Positions 18,704-27,133 of a DNA stretch of 64,000 bases are shown here, one piece after another. Made by a program: the position numbers and the translations under genes. A model generated the notes under the pieces. That model did not search any database and was not told the DNA's origin. It was given only the letters and a program-made list of their open reading frames with translations. Source of the DNA: VRUE01 sp963725085. Lineage in GTDB: Bacteria > Actinomycetota > Thermoleophilia > Solirubrobacterales > 70-9. The stretch covers positions 1-64,000 of the forward strand of contig CAVRXM010000002.1 in assembly GCA_963725085.1 (NCBI GenBank). Reading direction: 5' to 3'. The number at the start of each line of letters is the position of its first letter. The first letter of the stretch is position 1.

Positions 18704-18912
18704 TCCCTCCGTAAACCGGGAGATTTCAGCCCGGGAGCTAGGGACGGCCGGCGAGCTGAGAGGGACCGATCGGGCGCCGATTCACTTTGTCGACTGTCGG
18801 GTTTAGCCAGCTTATGACGCTTCCCCCACTGTTCATCTTCGACCCCGCCAAGCTGAAGACAGCCGGAGCAGCAAGGAGGATCGACCGCAAGACCAGCGGG
18901 CGGCCGAGTGGG
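18704..18912 (+). repeat. 209-bp perfect direct repeat, right copy
   Basis: Identical to 18048-18256. To its right the sequence returns to normal composition and continues into the 3' end of the small secreted-protein gene. Confidence 0.9.
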
Positions 18913-18946
18913 CGACGGTGCGCCGCCCAGCTCGAACCGCCTTGCT

Positions 18947-19195
18947 TCAGACCCTCTCGTTGCAGTCGTGCTTTTTCAGGAGCTTGTTCTCCTGATTCGT
19001 CTGCTTAGCCGTGGGGTGCTTGTGCGCCTTTTTCCACTGGCTCAGTTGATTCGTGCACTGCTTGTGGGTCCAGTGCTCGTGGTGCCCACTGTCATGGTGC
19101 CCGCTGCTATCTGCCAGAACCGAACCTGCGGCTCCGCTGAACGCGAGCACAGCCGCAACTGCGAACAACGCGGTCTTTCGCGCTAAACCAGACAT
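18947..19195 (-). CDS. Small secreted His-rich protein
   Basis: 82 aa. Signal peptide TALFAVAAVLAFSGAAGSVLA, then SSGHHDSGHHEHWTHKQC and a Lys/Gln/Asn-rich helix ending KKHDCNERV. Two cysteines and eight histidines suggest metal binding outside the cell; this is inference. A second small secreted His-rich protein is at 62595-62783. Family not recognised. Confidence 0.6.
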   Translation of the reverse strand: MSGLARKTALFAVAAVLAFSGAAGSVLADSSGHHDSGHHEHWTHKQCTNQLSQWKKAHKHPTAKQTNQENKLLKKHDCNERV

Positions 19196-19441
19196 ATAGG
19201 ACCTCCTGATTGGGATCCGGTCTGCCGACGTTAATCCTCGCCTCGTTCCGGGAAATCCGTAATCCCCCGCATATGGGCTGCGGAACTTTCCGCATGTAGG
19301 ATCAATGGGGACACCAAGATCGGGCTGCAGCCCCGCTCCGTAGCGGCGGCAGTCTTATCTTGGTCCACCGTCGGGTTTATCCAGGGATTTTGCCTTCCAC
19401 CCTTGACGGTCCCACCCGACGCTGCGTAGCATCGTCACGCA

Positions 19442-19657
19442 ATGGCAACCTTCGGACTGGTGCACGGAATGTGTCTGGGCGCCTGGACTTGGGAGTTGGT
19501 GACGCCTCACCTCGAGGACGCAGGCCACGAGGTCATCGCCGTCGATCTGCCGAGCGAAGACCCCGATGCGACATTTAGCGATTACGCCGAGGTGGTGCGA
19601 AAAGCACTGACGGGGGCGGAGGCCCGCGGTGAGCGAGCGAGTCGCGACGATGGCTGA
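19442..19657 (+). pseudogene. Alpha/beta hydrolase N-terminal fragment
   Basis: 71 codons reading MATFGLVHGMCLGAWTWELV, then PHLEDAGHEVIAVDLPSEDP and FSDYAEVV. This is the start of an AB-hydrolase of the esterase/hydroxynitrile-lyase type. The nucleophile elbow (GHSLAG) should follow within ~20 residues but the frame changes to unrelated sequence after EVVRKALTGA. The gene is truncated and cannot be active. Confidence 0.7.
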
Positions 19658-19835
19658 CGACTCGGTCACGGTCAATAGCGTCGAGGTGCGCGAGGTAGTA
19701 GCGAACCTCTGATAATTCAGCGCAGCTGCTCGGCCCCAACGCGCCCTTTCGTCCATCTGATTGACCCAGCCGCGCAACGGGCATAGAGTCGATCAGTCTC
19801 GTCCACTCGATCCCAGCGATCTGGAGGAAACTGCA

Positions 19836-20516
19836 ATGCGCCCTAAGTTGAGCTATGCGAACGTCATCTCGACGCTGTGCTTGTTCTTGCTGCTCACAGG
19901 GGGAGCGGCCTACGCTGCTAGCCACCTTGGCAAGAACACCGTCGGCGCCAAGCAGCTGAAGAAGAACTCGGTCTTGACCGCGAAAATCAAGAAGGAAGCG
20001 GTCACGACCGCGAAGCTGAAGAATGACGCCGTCAACGGCGCCAAGGTCAAGGACGGCTCGCTGAGCGGCGCCGACATTAACCTTTCCACTCTCGGCACCG
20101 TGCCGACCGCTGAGACTGCCAACAGTCTCAAGGGCTTCAATACGTTCACGGGCAGAGGCTCGGAGGACACGGTGACGACTCTTTTCAGCACCGGCCAGTT
20201 CGACGTGGTCGGGATCTGCGATGAAAACGGCGATTTCGATCCGCCCGGCTTCCCATTCGAAAACACCGGCAGCGCCGTCGGCATCGTCAATCGCGGGGAA
20301 AATGGCGGCTACGCCGATTCGAGTGACGACGACGATCCCGTGTTCAACGTCGGCGATGGCATTGCCTTCGACTACCTCGACGCGGGCGATGGCGGATCGG
20401 CGGTCCTGCCGAACGGACACTCGATATTCGCTTTCGGCGGCGTGATCACGGAATTTGGGGAAAACCCGAACTTTGGCCCCGGTTGCACGTTCCGCGGCCT
20501 CGTCTGGTCCAACTAG
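19836..20516 (+). CDS. Surface protein with repetitive stalk, paralog 1 of tandem array
   Basis: 226 aa from ATG 19836 with upstream CTGGAGGAA. A signal/anchor (SYANVISTLCLFLLLTGGAA) is followed by a stalk of ~10-residue repeats (LGKNTVGAKQLKKNSV, TAKIKKEAV, GAKVKDGSLSGADI) ending in LSTLGTVPTAETAN. The C-terminal domain is unique in the array (TGQFDVVGICDENGDFDPPG ...) and rich in Gly/Asp. The repeated Val/Ile/Leu spacing suggests a left-handed or stalk-like solenoid. Exported and probably displayed; function unknown. Confidence 0.75.
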   Translation: MRPKLSYANVISTLCLFLLLTGGAAYAASHLGKNTVGAKQLKKNSVLTAKIKKEAVTTAKLKNDAVNGAKVKDGSLSGADINLSTLGTVPTAETANSLKGFNTFTGRGSEDTVTTLFSTGQFDVVGICDENGDFDPPGFPFENTGSAVGIVNRGENGGYADSSDDDDPVFNVGDGIAFDYLDAGDGGSAVLPNGHSIFAFGGVITEFGENPNFGPGCTFRGLVWSN

Positions 20517-20660
20517 GTCCCCAAGACGTCGCGCACGCAGGGGGGAGGGGGCCACCCCTCCCTCCCCCCGTGCGGGTTGACCCGACGCCCAATCGGGGCT
20601 AGCGTCGGTGTGGTCCATAGGGGCGAGTGGCCGAAGCCACAATTCCAACGGAGGCCCGTG

Positions 20661-21306
20661 ATGCGCCCGAGACTGACCCTACGCGAACGTGATGGCAACG
20701 GTTGCGGTGTTCATTGCCCTAGGCGGCGCTTCATACGCGGCCACCCAACTGCCCAAGAACAGTGTGGGGGCGAAGCAACTGAAGAAGAACGCCATCACAA
20801 CGGCGAAAATCAAGAAGGAAGTTGTGACCGCCGCCAAGGTCAAGAAGGGCACGCTGACCGGGACTCAGATCAACTCCTCGACGCTGGGAACGGTCCCAAC
20901 CGCGCAGACGGCGAATACCGCCAACTCGCTCGCCCCCCCGGAGAACTGGCATGAGGTGGGAGCATCCGGTGAGCCAGGATTCCAGAACTCCTGGCACAAC
21001 GTTTCGTCCAGCACTACCGACGAGACAGCCGCTTTCTTCAAGGACCACGACGACATCGTTCACTTCAAGGGCTTGGTGGAAGCCGGGACCGAAACTGTCA
21101 TCTTCCAGCTACCCCCGGGCTACCGTCCCAGAAGTGGCAAGCGGGTCACTATCCCAGTGAACTGCATCAGTGGTAGCTGCTCGGCCCCCGGCATAGGGGT
21201 TGCGAGGATCTTTGGATCGGGGGTGTCTCCGGAATTTGATGGTGCGGTAGCCGCAGCAAACACAAGGGTGAGCCTCGACGGCATCACCTTCCGCGCCGAA
21301 TCCTGA
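20661..21306 (+). pseudogene. Surface protein paralog 2, frameshifted in the signal sequence
   Basis: The native ATG at 20661 reads MRPRLT and then leaves frame; one extra C near 20677-20680 explains it, because the next frame continues YANVMATVAVFIALGGASYA as in the paralogs. A shorter start at GTG 20689 would give 205 aa with a weaker signal. The stalk (LPKNSVGAKQLKKNAI ... TLGTVPTAQTAN) and the C-terminal domain (WHEVGASGEPGFQNSWHNV ... IFQLPPGYRPRS ... VSLDGITFRAES) match paralog 3. It may still be expressed from 20689. Confidence 0.7.
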
Positions 21307-21422
21307 TACGACCCGGAGCTAAGTGGGGCGCTCGCAGCCATCCAGAATTTTGACCCTAACGCGCCTCTTCCAGGTTCCCTGCCCGAGGCTAGGCTCGATG
21401 AGCCCTAAACAGAGGAGAGGAT

Positions 21423-22055
21423 ATGAACCGCCTACGTCCCAAGCTGACCTACTCCAACGTGGTCGCAACCTTGGCTCTATTCGTCGCTGTGGGTGGAGCT
21501 TCGGCCTTCGCGGCAAGCCAACTCGGCAAGAACTCGGTCGGCCCCAAGCAGCTCAAGAAGAACGCAGTCACCACGGCGAAGATCAAGAAGGAAGCCGTCA
21601 CGGTTGGAAAAGTCAAAAAAGGCACGTTGACCGGCACGCAGATCAATTCCTCGACCCTCGGTACGGTACCTACCGCTCAAACGGCGAACGGGCTTGCTGC
21701 ACCGGAAGCCTGGCATGAAGTGGGAGCGCCAGGAGAGCCTGCGTTCCAGTTTGGGTGGCACAACGCACCCTCGACCGCGACAGTTGCGTTCTACAAGGAT
21801 CAAGGAGGAGTGGTCCACCTGAGGGGCGTGGCGATTGATGGCGCATACGAGGAACCAATCTTCCAGCTACCTCCTGGCTATCGCCCGAGGCAAAACCTTT
21901 CCATCGCCGCTGCGGGTGAAGGAGGCAAATTAACCCAATTGACTGTACTTGGAACGGAAGGGATCCATGTGTCCGCTGCCAACGTCGGCACGATGTATCC
22001 GTACGAAGGCAAAAGCGTCAGCCTCGATGGGATCACCTTCCGCGCCGAAACCTGA
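21423..22055 (+). CDS. Surface protein paralog 3
   Basis: 210 aa from ATG 21423 with GAGGAGAGG upstream. Signal MNRLRPKLTYSNVVATLALF, stalk LGKNSVGPKQLKKNAVTTAK onward, then a domain with WHEVGAPGEPAFQFGWHN, FYKDQGGVVHLRGV, IFQLPPGYRPRQ and VSLDGITFRAET. That domain resembles small beta-sandwich tail-fibre tip domains. It shares its C-terminal half with paralog 2 and its N-terminal half with paralog 4, including the upstream leader GCTCGATGAG. Confidence 0.8.
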   Translation: MNRLRPKLTYSNVVATLALFVAVGGASAFAASQLGKNSVGPKQLKKNAVTTAKIKKEAVTVGKVKKGTLTGTQINSSTLGTVPTAQTANGLAAPEAWHEVGAPGEPAFQFGWHNAPSTATVAFYKDQGGVVHLRGVAIDGAYEEPIFQLPPGYRPRQNLSIAAAGEGGKLTQLTVLGTEGIHVSAANVGTMYPYEGKSVSLDGITFRAET

Positions 22056-22237
22056 GACGACCCAGAGCTCATGTGGGGTGGTCATAGCCGCTTAGCGTTT
22101 TCTCCCTTACGCGCCTTCCTCTTGGTCGCACCACCTCCCAGATTTTCATCTCAGTACAAACGAGCCGCCTTCTACCGCGACTTGCCAGGCGAGGCAAGCG
22201 GGGCTACGCTCGATGAGTCCCCATCAGAGGAGGAGGC

Positions 22238-22855
22238 ATGAGCCGCCTACGTCCCAAGCTGACCTATTCCAACGTGGTCGCAACCCTGGCTCTATTCGTC
22301 GCCGTGGGTGGAGCTTCCGCCTTCGCGGCAAGCCAACTCGGCAAGAACACGGTTGGAGCCAAGCAGATCAAGAAGAACGCCGTGACTACGGCGAAAATCA
22401 AGAAGAACGCGGTCGATACCGCAAGGATCAAAAACAACAGCGTGAATGGAGCGAAGGTCCCGGACGGGTCACTGACAGGCGCTGATGTCAAAGACCAGTC
22501 GCTTACCGGCGCCGACATCGATCAGACCTCGCTGAACGGCGTGCGCGCGGCCAACGTCACGAGGATTTTGATTAACGGGGACTCAAGCTGCAGCCCTACC
22601 ATTCCGCCCCCCTCCGGCGTCACCTCAATACGGGTCAACAAAGGCATATGCAGCATTACCTTCCCCAACCCTGTGACGAACTGCAGTGCAACTGCCACCA
22701 TCCGTTATCACCATGTCGGCAACGAAATCATCCTCCTGCAGGATCGCACGGCTCAGGTAACCGAAGCCGCGGAAAAACCGAACGTGCTCTTCGTCGCCAC
22801 CTTGGAAATTGGCACAGTCTTCAACCTGCCCTTCGACCTGGTGCTGGTCTGCTGA
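22238..22855 (+). CDS. Surface protein paralog 4
   Basis: 205 aa from ATG 22238 with GAGGAGGAGGC upstream. The first ~50 residues are nearly identical to paralog 3. The stalk is longer (NSVNGAKVPDGSLTGADVKD, QSLTGADIDQTSLNG). The C-terminal domain differs: ILINGDSSCSPTIPPPSG, GICSITFPNPVTNCSATATI, with four cysteines. Secreted, unknown role. The array shows a constant stalk with exchanged tips. Confidence 0.8.
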   Translation: MSRLRPKLTYSNVVATLALFVAVGGASAFAASQLGKNTVGAKQIKKNAVTTAKIKKNAVDTARIKNNSVNGAKVPDGSLTGADVKDQSLTGADIDQTSLNGVRAANVTRILINGDSSCSPTIPPPSGVTSIRVNKGICSITFPNPVTNCSATATIRYHHVGNEIILLQDRTAQVTEAAEKPNVLFVATLEIGTVFNLPFDLVLVC

Positions 22856-22996
22856 TCTTCTACCCGAGTAGAACTTCCCCGAAGCTTCACTCAGAGTCCG
22901 CTGTGAGCCTTATGGGGGCATGGAAAGCAACCCTGCGGGGAATGCCTCATCTCAGGGTGTTGCACCGTTAGGCGGGCTTAGAGCGTGCGACGGGCT

Positions 22997-23082
22997 TGGC
23001 CCGTATCTCGGCGAAATGGTTCCTGCTGCCGGCGTCGGGTCTACGAAACCCAAGGTCACAGGTTCGAATCCTGTCGGGCGAG
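22997..23082 (+). tRNA. tRNA-Arg(ACG)-like sequence (pseudo-tRNA)
   Basis: Loop CTACGAA on a short GGGT/ACCC stem, AGGTC, perfect T-arm ACAGG-TTCGAAT-CCTGT and acceptor CGGGCGA. A 5' GCCCG at 22999-23003 can pair with CGGGC. The D-arm region is overlong and poorly paired, so I doubt it is a working tRNA. It shares its 3' half with the Arg-like sequence at 17981-18041. Confidence 0.5.
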
Positions 23083-23218
23083 GGAAGGCGCCGCTATCAG
23101 CGGTTTCTCCCAACATCTGCGGCGTCTTCTACCCCCTTCCCGAGCTGCGGGAAGGGGCGCCAGCTCCGCTGTCCCGACAGGCAGACCGCCTGGCCGCGCC
23201 CGTCCCTAGACTTGCGCC

Positions 23219-24055
23219 ATGAGCGATCGCGACGCCCAGGCCTACTACGCCTCCGGACCGGCGGAGCTGGCGCCAATCGTCCTCAAGGCGCTCGCCGCAG
23301 CCGGGCGGCCGACGGAGCCGCTCGACCCCGATGACCTCGCTGCCCTCGATGAGTTCCACGGTCTCGGCCGCGCCGCCACCCTCGCCCTCGCCGAACTCGC
23401 CGCTATCTCGCCCGGGGAGCGTGTCCTTGACCTCGGCGCCGGCATCGGCGGTCCCGCGCGCACCCTCGCCCGCCACTTCGACGCCCGCGTCTGCGCGCTC
23501 GATCCGACTGAGCGCTTCTGCGGTCTCGCCGAAGAGCTGAACGCACGCGCCGGTCTCGCCGATCGGATCGAGGTCGTGTGCGCCGATGCCCGCCAGATGC
23601 CCCTTCCCGACGCCGGCTTCGACCTCATCCTCACCCAGGCGGTCTGGCCCAGCATCGCCGACAAGGCGGCGATGCTGGCCGAGGCCCACCGCGTCCTCGT
23701 CCCCGGCGGGCGCCTGGCGATCTATGAGGCGATGGCGGGGCCTGGGGAGGGCGAACTGAGCTATCCGCTGCCCTGGGCCGACGGGCCCGATGAGAGTTTC
23801 GTCATCGACGCCGCGCGGGCTGGCGAGCTCGCCGCCGAGGCCGGCTTCGCCGTCAGCGAGTGGCTGCAGAGTCCAGAGGTCCTCGCCCGCGTCGGCGCCA
23901 TCGCCGGCTCCGATGCAACGGCGATGAGCAGCGGCGTTCCGGGCCTCGACCTCTCGCTGCTGATGCCCGATTTCGAGGCACGCATGGCGGGTGTCGCCGA
24001 GAACCTGGAGGCCGGGCGGATCGAGCTAGCGATGGCGCTGATGGTGGCGGAGTAG
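23219..24055 (+). CDS. SAM-dependent methyltransferase (Methyltransf_11/UbiE-like)
   Basis: 278 aa. Motif I VLDLGAGIGGPARTLA, acidic strand VCALDPTERF, motif II region IEVVCADARQMPLPDAGFDL and post-motif LVPGGRLAIYEAM are clear. The GIGGPAR signature resembles glycine/sarcosine or sterol/tocopherol-type small-molecule methyltransferases. No signal peptide; cytosolic. The substrate is unknown. Isolated gene, followed by the VOC fragment 32 bp downstream. Confidence 0.85.
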   Translation: MSDRDAQAYYASGPAELAPIVLKALAAAGRPTEPLDPDDLAALDEFHGLGRAATLALAELAAISPGERVLDLGAGIGGPARTLARHFDARVCALDPTERFCGLAEELNARAGLADRIEVVCADARQMPLPDAGFDLILTQAVWPSIADKAAMLAEAHRVLVPGGRLAIYEAMAGPGEGELSYPLPWADGPDESFVIDAARAGELAAEAGFAVSEWLQSPEVLARVGAIAGSDATAMSSGVPGLDLSLLMPDFEARMAGVAENLEAGRIELAMALMVAE

Positions 24056-24086
24056 GGCGGGGGCGGCGAGCAACCCCCAACCGGTC

Positions 24087-24165
24087 CACTGCCTCTTCGA
24101 GACCCACCTCGGAGTCGCCGACCTCGACCGCTCGCTGGCCTTCTGTTTCCGACTCCAAGCCGAAG
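24087..24165 (+). pseudogene. Glyoxalase/VOC family N-terminal fragment
   Basis: In-frame LFETHLGVADLDRSLAF, the first strand and helix of VOC superfamily domains (usually xxHLxVxDLxRSLxFY). It stops within ~26 residues, exactly where the tRNA-like right module of a repeat begins. No start codon is visible. Read as a gene cut by the repeat or by a deletion ending in it. Confidence 0.55.
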
Positions 24166-24166
24166 C

Positions 24167-24217
24167 TCCTCCGGCTGGGGGCCGAGCGGGTCACCGGATT
24201 AAATCCGGCCTCCCCGA
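24167..24217 (+). repeat. tRNA-Pro-like right module only
   Basis: CTGGGGG anticodon loop with CCGAG stem, T-arm CACCGGATTAAATCCGG (degenerate) and CCTCCCCGA. The left module is absent; VOC coding sequence replaces it. Confidence 0.75.
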
Positions 24218-24349
24218 TTTCCCGGAAGGGGGATTATCGGGCGTCGGGCGCGCGGGTATGAGCCACTGGGCTCCAGCGAGTGAGGATTGCGCGTAATCTA
24301 GCCCAGAGGTAGCCGCAACCGGCGGTCGCCGTCAGAGCAGGAGCTTCCT

Positions 24350-24880
24350 ATGCGCTTCCCACGCCTTACCGCAGCCGTCCTAGCCTTGGCTGCCTTCGCC
24401 CTCATCGCCGCCGGCTGGGGCGACAGCAGTTCGGGCATCACCAGCGCCAGCGCCCGTACCAGAGGAATCGCGGCGCCCGTCGCCAGCACGCAAGCCACGC
24501 CATCGGCCACCGGGACGACGGTCTCGCTCGGCAGCGCCGGGGGTGTCGGCAAGGTACTCGTCAACGCGAAAGGGATGACGCTCTACTACTTCTCGAAGGA
24601 CGTGAAAGGCAGCGGCGTGTCGAAGTGCACGGGCGCCTGCGCGCAAGCGTGGCCGCCACTCATCACCAAGGGCAAGCCGACAGCGAAGAATGGCGTCAAG
24701 TCCTCGATGCTGGGGACGATGAAGCGTTCCAACGGTACGACCCAGGTCACCTACGCCGGTCGGCCGCTGTACACCTTCATCGAAGACAAAAAGCCCGGTG
24801 AAGATACCGGCACCGGAATCAAGGCCTTCGGCGGCTCCTTCTTCCCGCTGCACTCGAACGGGAAGAAGGCGGGGCACTAA
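24350..24880 (+). CDS. COG4315-like secreted repeat protein with lost lipobox Cys
   Basis: 176 aa. The COG4315/Lipoprotein_15 repeat is seen twice: GKVLVNAKGMTLYYFSKD ... GVSKCTGACAQAWPPL and TQVTYAGRPLYTFIEDKKPG. The signal ends ALIAAGWGDSSSG, whereas relatives have a lipobox Cys at the Trp position (AAGCGDSS). A single base (TGC to TGG) would explain it, so the protein is probably secreted but not lipid-anchored. The family is widespread and of unknown function, sometimes linked to redox or envelope stress. Confidence 0.8.
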   Translation: MRFPRLTAAVLALAAFALIAAGWGDSSSGITSASARTRGIAAPVASTQATPSATGTTVSLGSAGGVGKVLVNAKGMTLYYFSKDVKGSGVSKCTGACAQAWPPLITKGKPTAKNGVKSSMLGTMKRSNGTTQVTYAGRPLYTFIEDKKPGEDTGTGIKAFGGSFFPLHSNGKKAGH

Positions 24881-24975
24881 GCCCCCCTCCCCCGAAGATG
24901 GCGAGCTAACGACGAATACCGGCCGGAGGTTCCCTGCCCGCTATCCCCTATCCCCCCAACAAGCTGGGGCGTCGC

Positions 24976-25129
24976 GGTACCAGTTTGGTACCGGACGCTT
25001 CGTCCAATACGTCCAGATTGTCCACAGCGCGGGACAGATGGGACGTCAGGGACGCGGTGGGACGCATATGGCAATGCTGTCCTCCGGCTGGGGGCCGAGC
25101 GGTCGCCGGTTCAAATCCGGCCTCCCCGA
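24976..25129 (+). repeat. tRNA-Pro-derived repeat, copy 4 (full)
   Basis: Subfamily with TTCGTCCAATACGTCCAGA after the GGTACC pair, shared with copy 12. A CCCCAACAAGCTGGGG hairpin precedes it. Right module complete; a degenerate hairpin follows to about 25162. Confidence 0.9.
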
Positions 25130-25215
25130 TAGCCCGGAGGCCCGCTTCGGAAGCGGTGCTTCGAGGTCACGCTAACTGGAGTCGTCGCTGAGCTGCGCTA
25201 AGAGATCGCGCAGCT

Positions 25216-25543
25216 CGGATCTCCTCTGTCGCTGGCCGCACGGCGCACGCTGGCAACGCTGTCTATGCGGCCACCAAGTGGGGCATCGGCGGCTGGTCGG
25301 AGGGCTTGCGCCAAGGGCTTCAACCCGACATTTGCGTGATCGTGATCGAGCCGGGGGCCGTCGCCACGGAACTGCCCGACCACATCACGCACGACGACAC
25401 CGGGAACGCCGGATTTGCGGGAGTGGGTTGGTGAGATCGCAATCAAGCCTGAAGACATCGCCGAGATCATCGCCTTCGCCGTGTCGCGCCCGCAGAGAAT
25501 GACTCGGAACGAGATCCTCACGACATCTTCGGCCCGGGCGTGA
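25216..25543 (+). pseudogene. Short-chain dehydrogenase C-terminal remnant
   Basis: Reads ISSVAGRTAHAGNAVYAATK with the SDR catalytic Tyr-x-x-x-Lys, then GLQPDICVIVIEPGAVATEL. Near 25405-25425 the frame changes and continues as DLREWVGEIAIKPEDIAEII ... FAVSRPQRM. The Rossmann N-terminus is missing; repeat copy 4 lies 87 bp upstream. Nonfunctional. Confidence 0.75.
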
Positions 25544-25640
25544 ACTTCGCCTCGCGGATGGAGTCGCTGCCGAGCCGATGGAGATCGGGTCACCGAGCAG
25601 ACAGACGAGCTAGTCTGCGACGAGTTCATCTGCTCGGAGC

Positions 25641-26837
25641 GTGGAGTCGAGGAGGTCAAGGGATTTGGCGAGCAGCGTGTCTTCTCCCTCGACGGCGAGC
25701 TCGAGTCGCGCTGATCCGGCTCCGACCCTCTTCGTCTGCCTGTTCGCCGTGCAGGCGAGCATCATCGCGCTCTCGCCGGTGCTGGCCGAGGTGGCGGCCG
25801 ACTTCAACGTCTCCACAGCAGCGGCCGGCCAGCTCCGGACCGCCTCCGGCCTCGTCGCCGGCCTCGTCGCGCTCGGCATGGGCAGGTTGTCCGCGCGGCT
25901 GGGCCTGCGCGAGCTGTTGCTGACCGGCCTCGGGATCCTCGGCTTCGCCTCCCTGCTCAGCGCCGCCGCACCGAGCTTCGCCGTGCTCGCGGTCGCCCAG
26001 GTCGCGCTCGGGGCTGGGCTTGCGATCGTCCTCTCGGCGGGCCTTGCAGCGGCGGCGGACTGGGCCGTCCCGGCGCAGCGGGCCCGGGTCCTCTCCTGGG
26101 CGCTGCTCGGCCAGCCGTCGGCCTGGATCGTCGGGATGCCTGTGATCGGCGTGCTCGGAGTCGTGAGCTGGCGCTGGGGATGGGTGGCGGTCCCGTTCCT
26201 GGCGAGCGTCCTGGCCGCGGCGATGGTCCTGTCGCAGCCGACCGACGACGTGCGCGAGCCTCGGGCGCGGACGTGGCGCCTTCTCTCCGACGACGCCGAC
26301 GTCGCCAGCTGGGCCCTCGGCGAGCTGTTCGCCTGGGCCGCCTGGGCCGGGGCCCTCGTCTATGCGGGCGCGCTCTTCGTCGAGACCTACGGGGTTGGAA
26401 CCGGGACCGCAGGGGTCCTGCTCGGCGCTGCCGCGGTCGCCTACCTTCCGGGCAACCTCCTGGGGCGCCGGATGATCGGCGCCCATGCTCGCCTGCTTGC
26501 CGCGTCGGTGCCCCCGATCGCGGCCCTGCTGGTCGCCGTCTTCGGCGCCGTGCGGCCGTCGCTCGCCTTCAGCGCCGCGACGTTCGCCCTGCTCGCGTTC
26601 GTGGTCGCGGCGCGCACGATCGCTGGCAGCGCCCTCGGGCTGGAGGTCTGCGAGCAGCGCCGCACGTTCGCGATGCGGGTCAGGACCGCGGCCACCCAGT
26701 TCGGCTACCTGCTGGGCTCCGCCCTGGGCGGCGCGGCGCTCGCCGCCGGCGGCTACACCGCCCTCGGCTTCGCCTTCGCGGCGATGTTCGCGTTGGCGGC
26801 GGTGCCGCACGTGCTGGTGCTCCTGCGGCGGGCCTGA
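25641..26837 (+). CDS. MFS transporter
   Basis: 398 aa from GTG 25641. Twelve hydrophobic segments are visible. After TM2 comes the MFS motif A equivalent LGMGRLSARLGLRELL, and a central loop (TDDVREPRARTWRLLSDDAD) separates the two six-helix halves. The family resembles AraJ/YdhP-like sugar or drug exporters. The substrate cannot be given. No regulator is adjacent. Confidence 0.85.
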   Translation: MESRRSRDLASSVSSPSTASSSRADPAPTLFVCLFAVQASIIALSPVLAEVAADFNVSTAAAGQLRTASGLVAGLVALGMGRLSARLGLRELLLTGLGILGFASLLSAAAPSFAVLAVAQVALGAGLAIVLSAGLAAAADWAVPAQRARVLSWALLGQPSAWIVGMPVIGVLGVVSWRWGWVAVPFLASVLAAAMVLSQPTDDVREPRARTWRLLSDDADVASWALGELFAWAAWAGALVYAGALFVETYGVGTGTAGVLLGAAAVAYLPGNLLGRRMIGAHARLLAASVPPIAALLVAVFGAVRPSLAFSAATFALLAFVVAARTIAGSALGLEVCEQRRTFAMRVRTAATQFGYLLGSALGGAALAAGGYTALGFAFAAMFALAAVPHVLVLLRRA

Positions 26838-26884
26838 GCGCCGAGGCCGCCGGTTCGGCCCCGTGCCGCCCTGCGGCGGCCCGT

Positions 26885-27037
26885 GGTACCGCTTTGGTAC
26901 CGGACGCATCGTCCGATCTGTCCCATGCGTCCCGAGCCGGGGACGCATGGGACGCATGGGGGGGTCGGGACGCATATGGCACCCGTGTCCTCCGGCTGGG
27001 GGCCGAGCGGTCGCCGGTTCAAATCCGGCCTCCCCGA
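26885..27037 (+). repeat. tRNA-Pro-derived repeat, copy 5 (full)
   Basis: Consensus-like copy: GGTACC pair, GGACGCATCGTCC, ATGCGTCCC/GGGACGCAT hairpin, tandem GGGACGCAT, CTGGGGG loop, T-arm and CTCCCCGA. It lies 47 bp after the MFS stop. Confidence 0.95.
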
Positions 27038-27133
27038 TCATCGGAAGCCCCACACCGACGCTAGGCCCGGTTGGCCGTGAGACAATCCTGGCCGAGCGCC
27101 GGTCGGCGCCGAGGAGAGCCGCGAGGGGGAGGT

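Noticed and set aside
18131..19008. Frames inside the 209-bp repeat (MSTVGFSQLMT...) as a gene
   Set aside because: Present because the repeat is duplicated; continue into unrelated sequence in each copy.
23133..23218. Frames upstream of the methyltransferase at 22920-23222
   Set aside because: They read through the pseudo-tRNA and lack any start context or motif.
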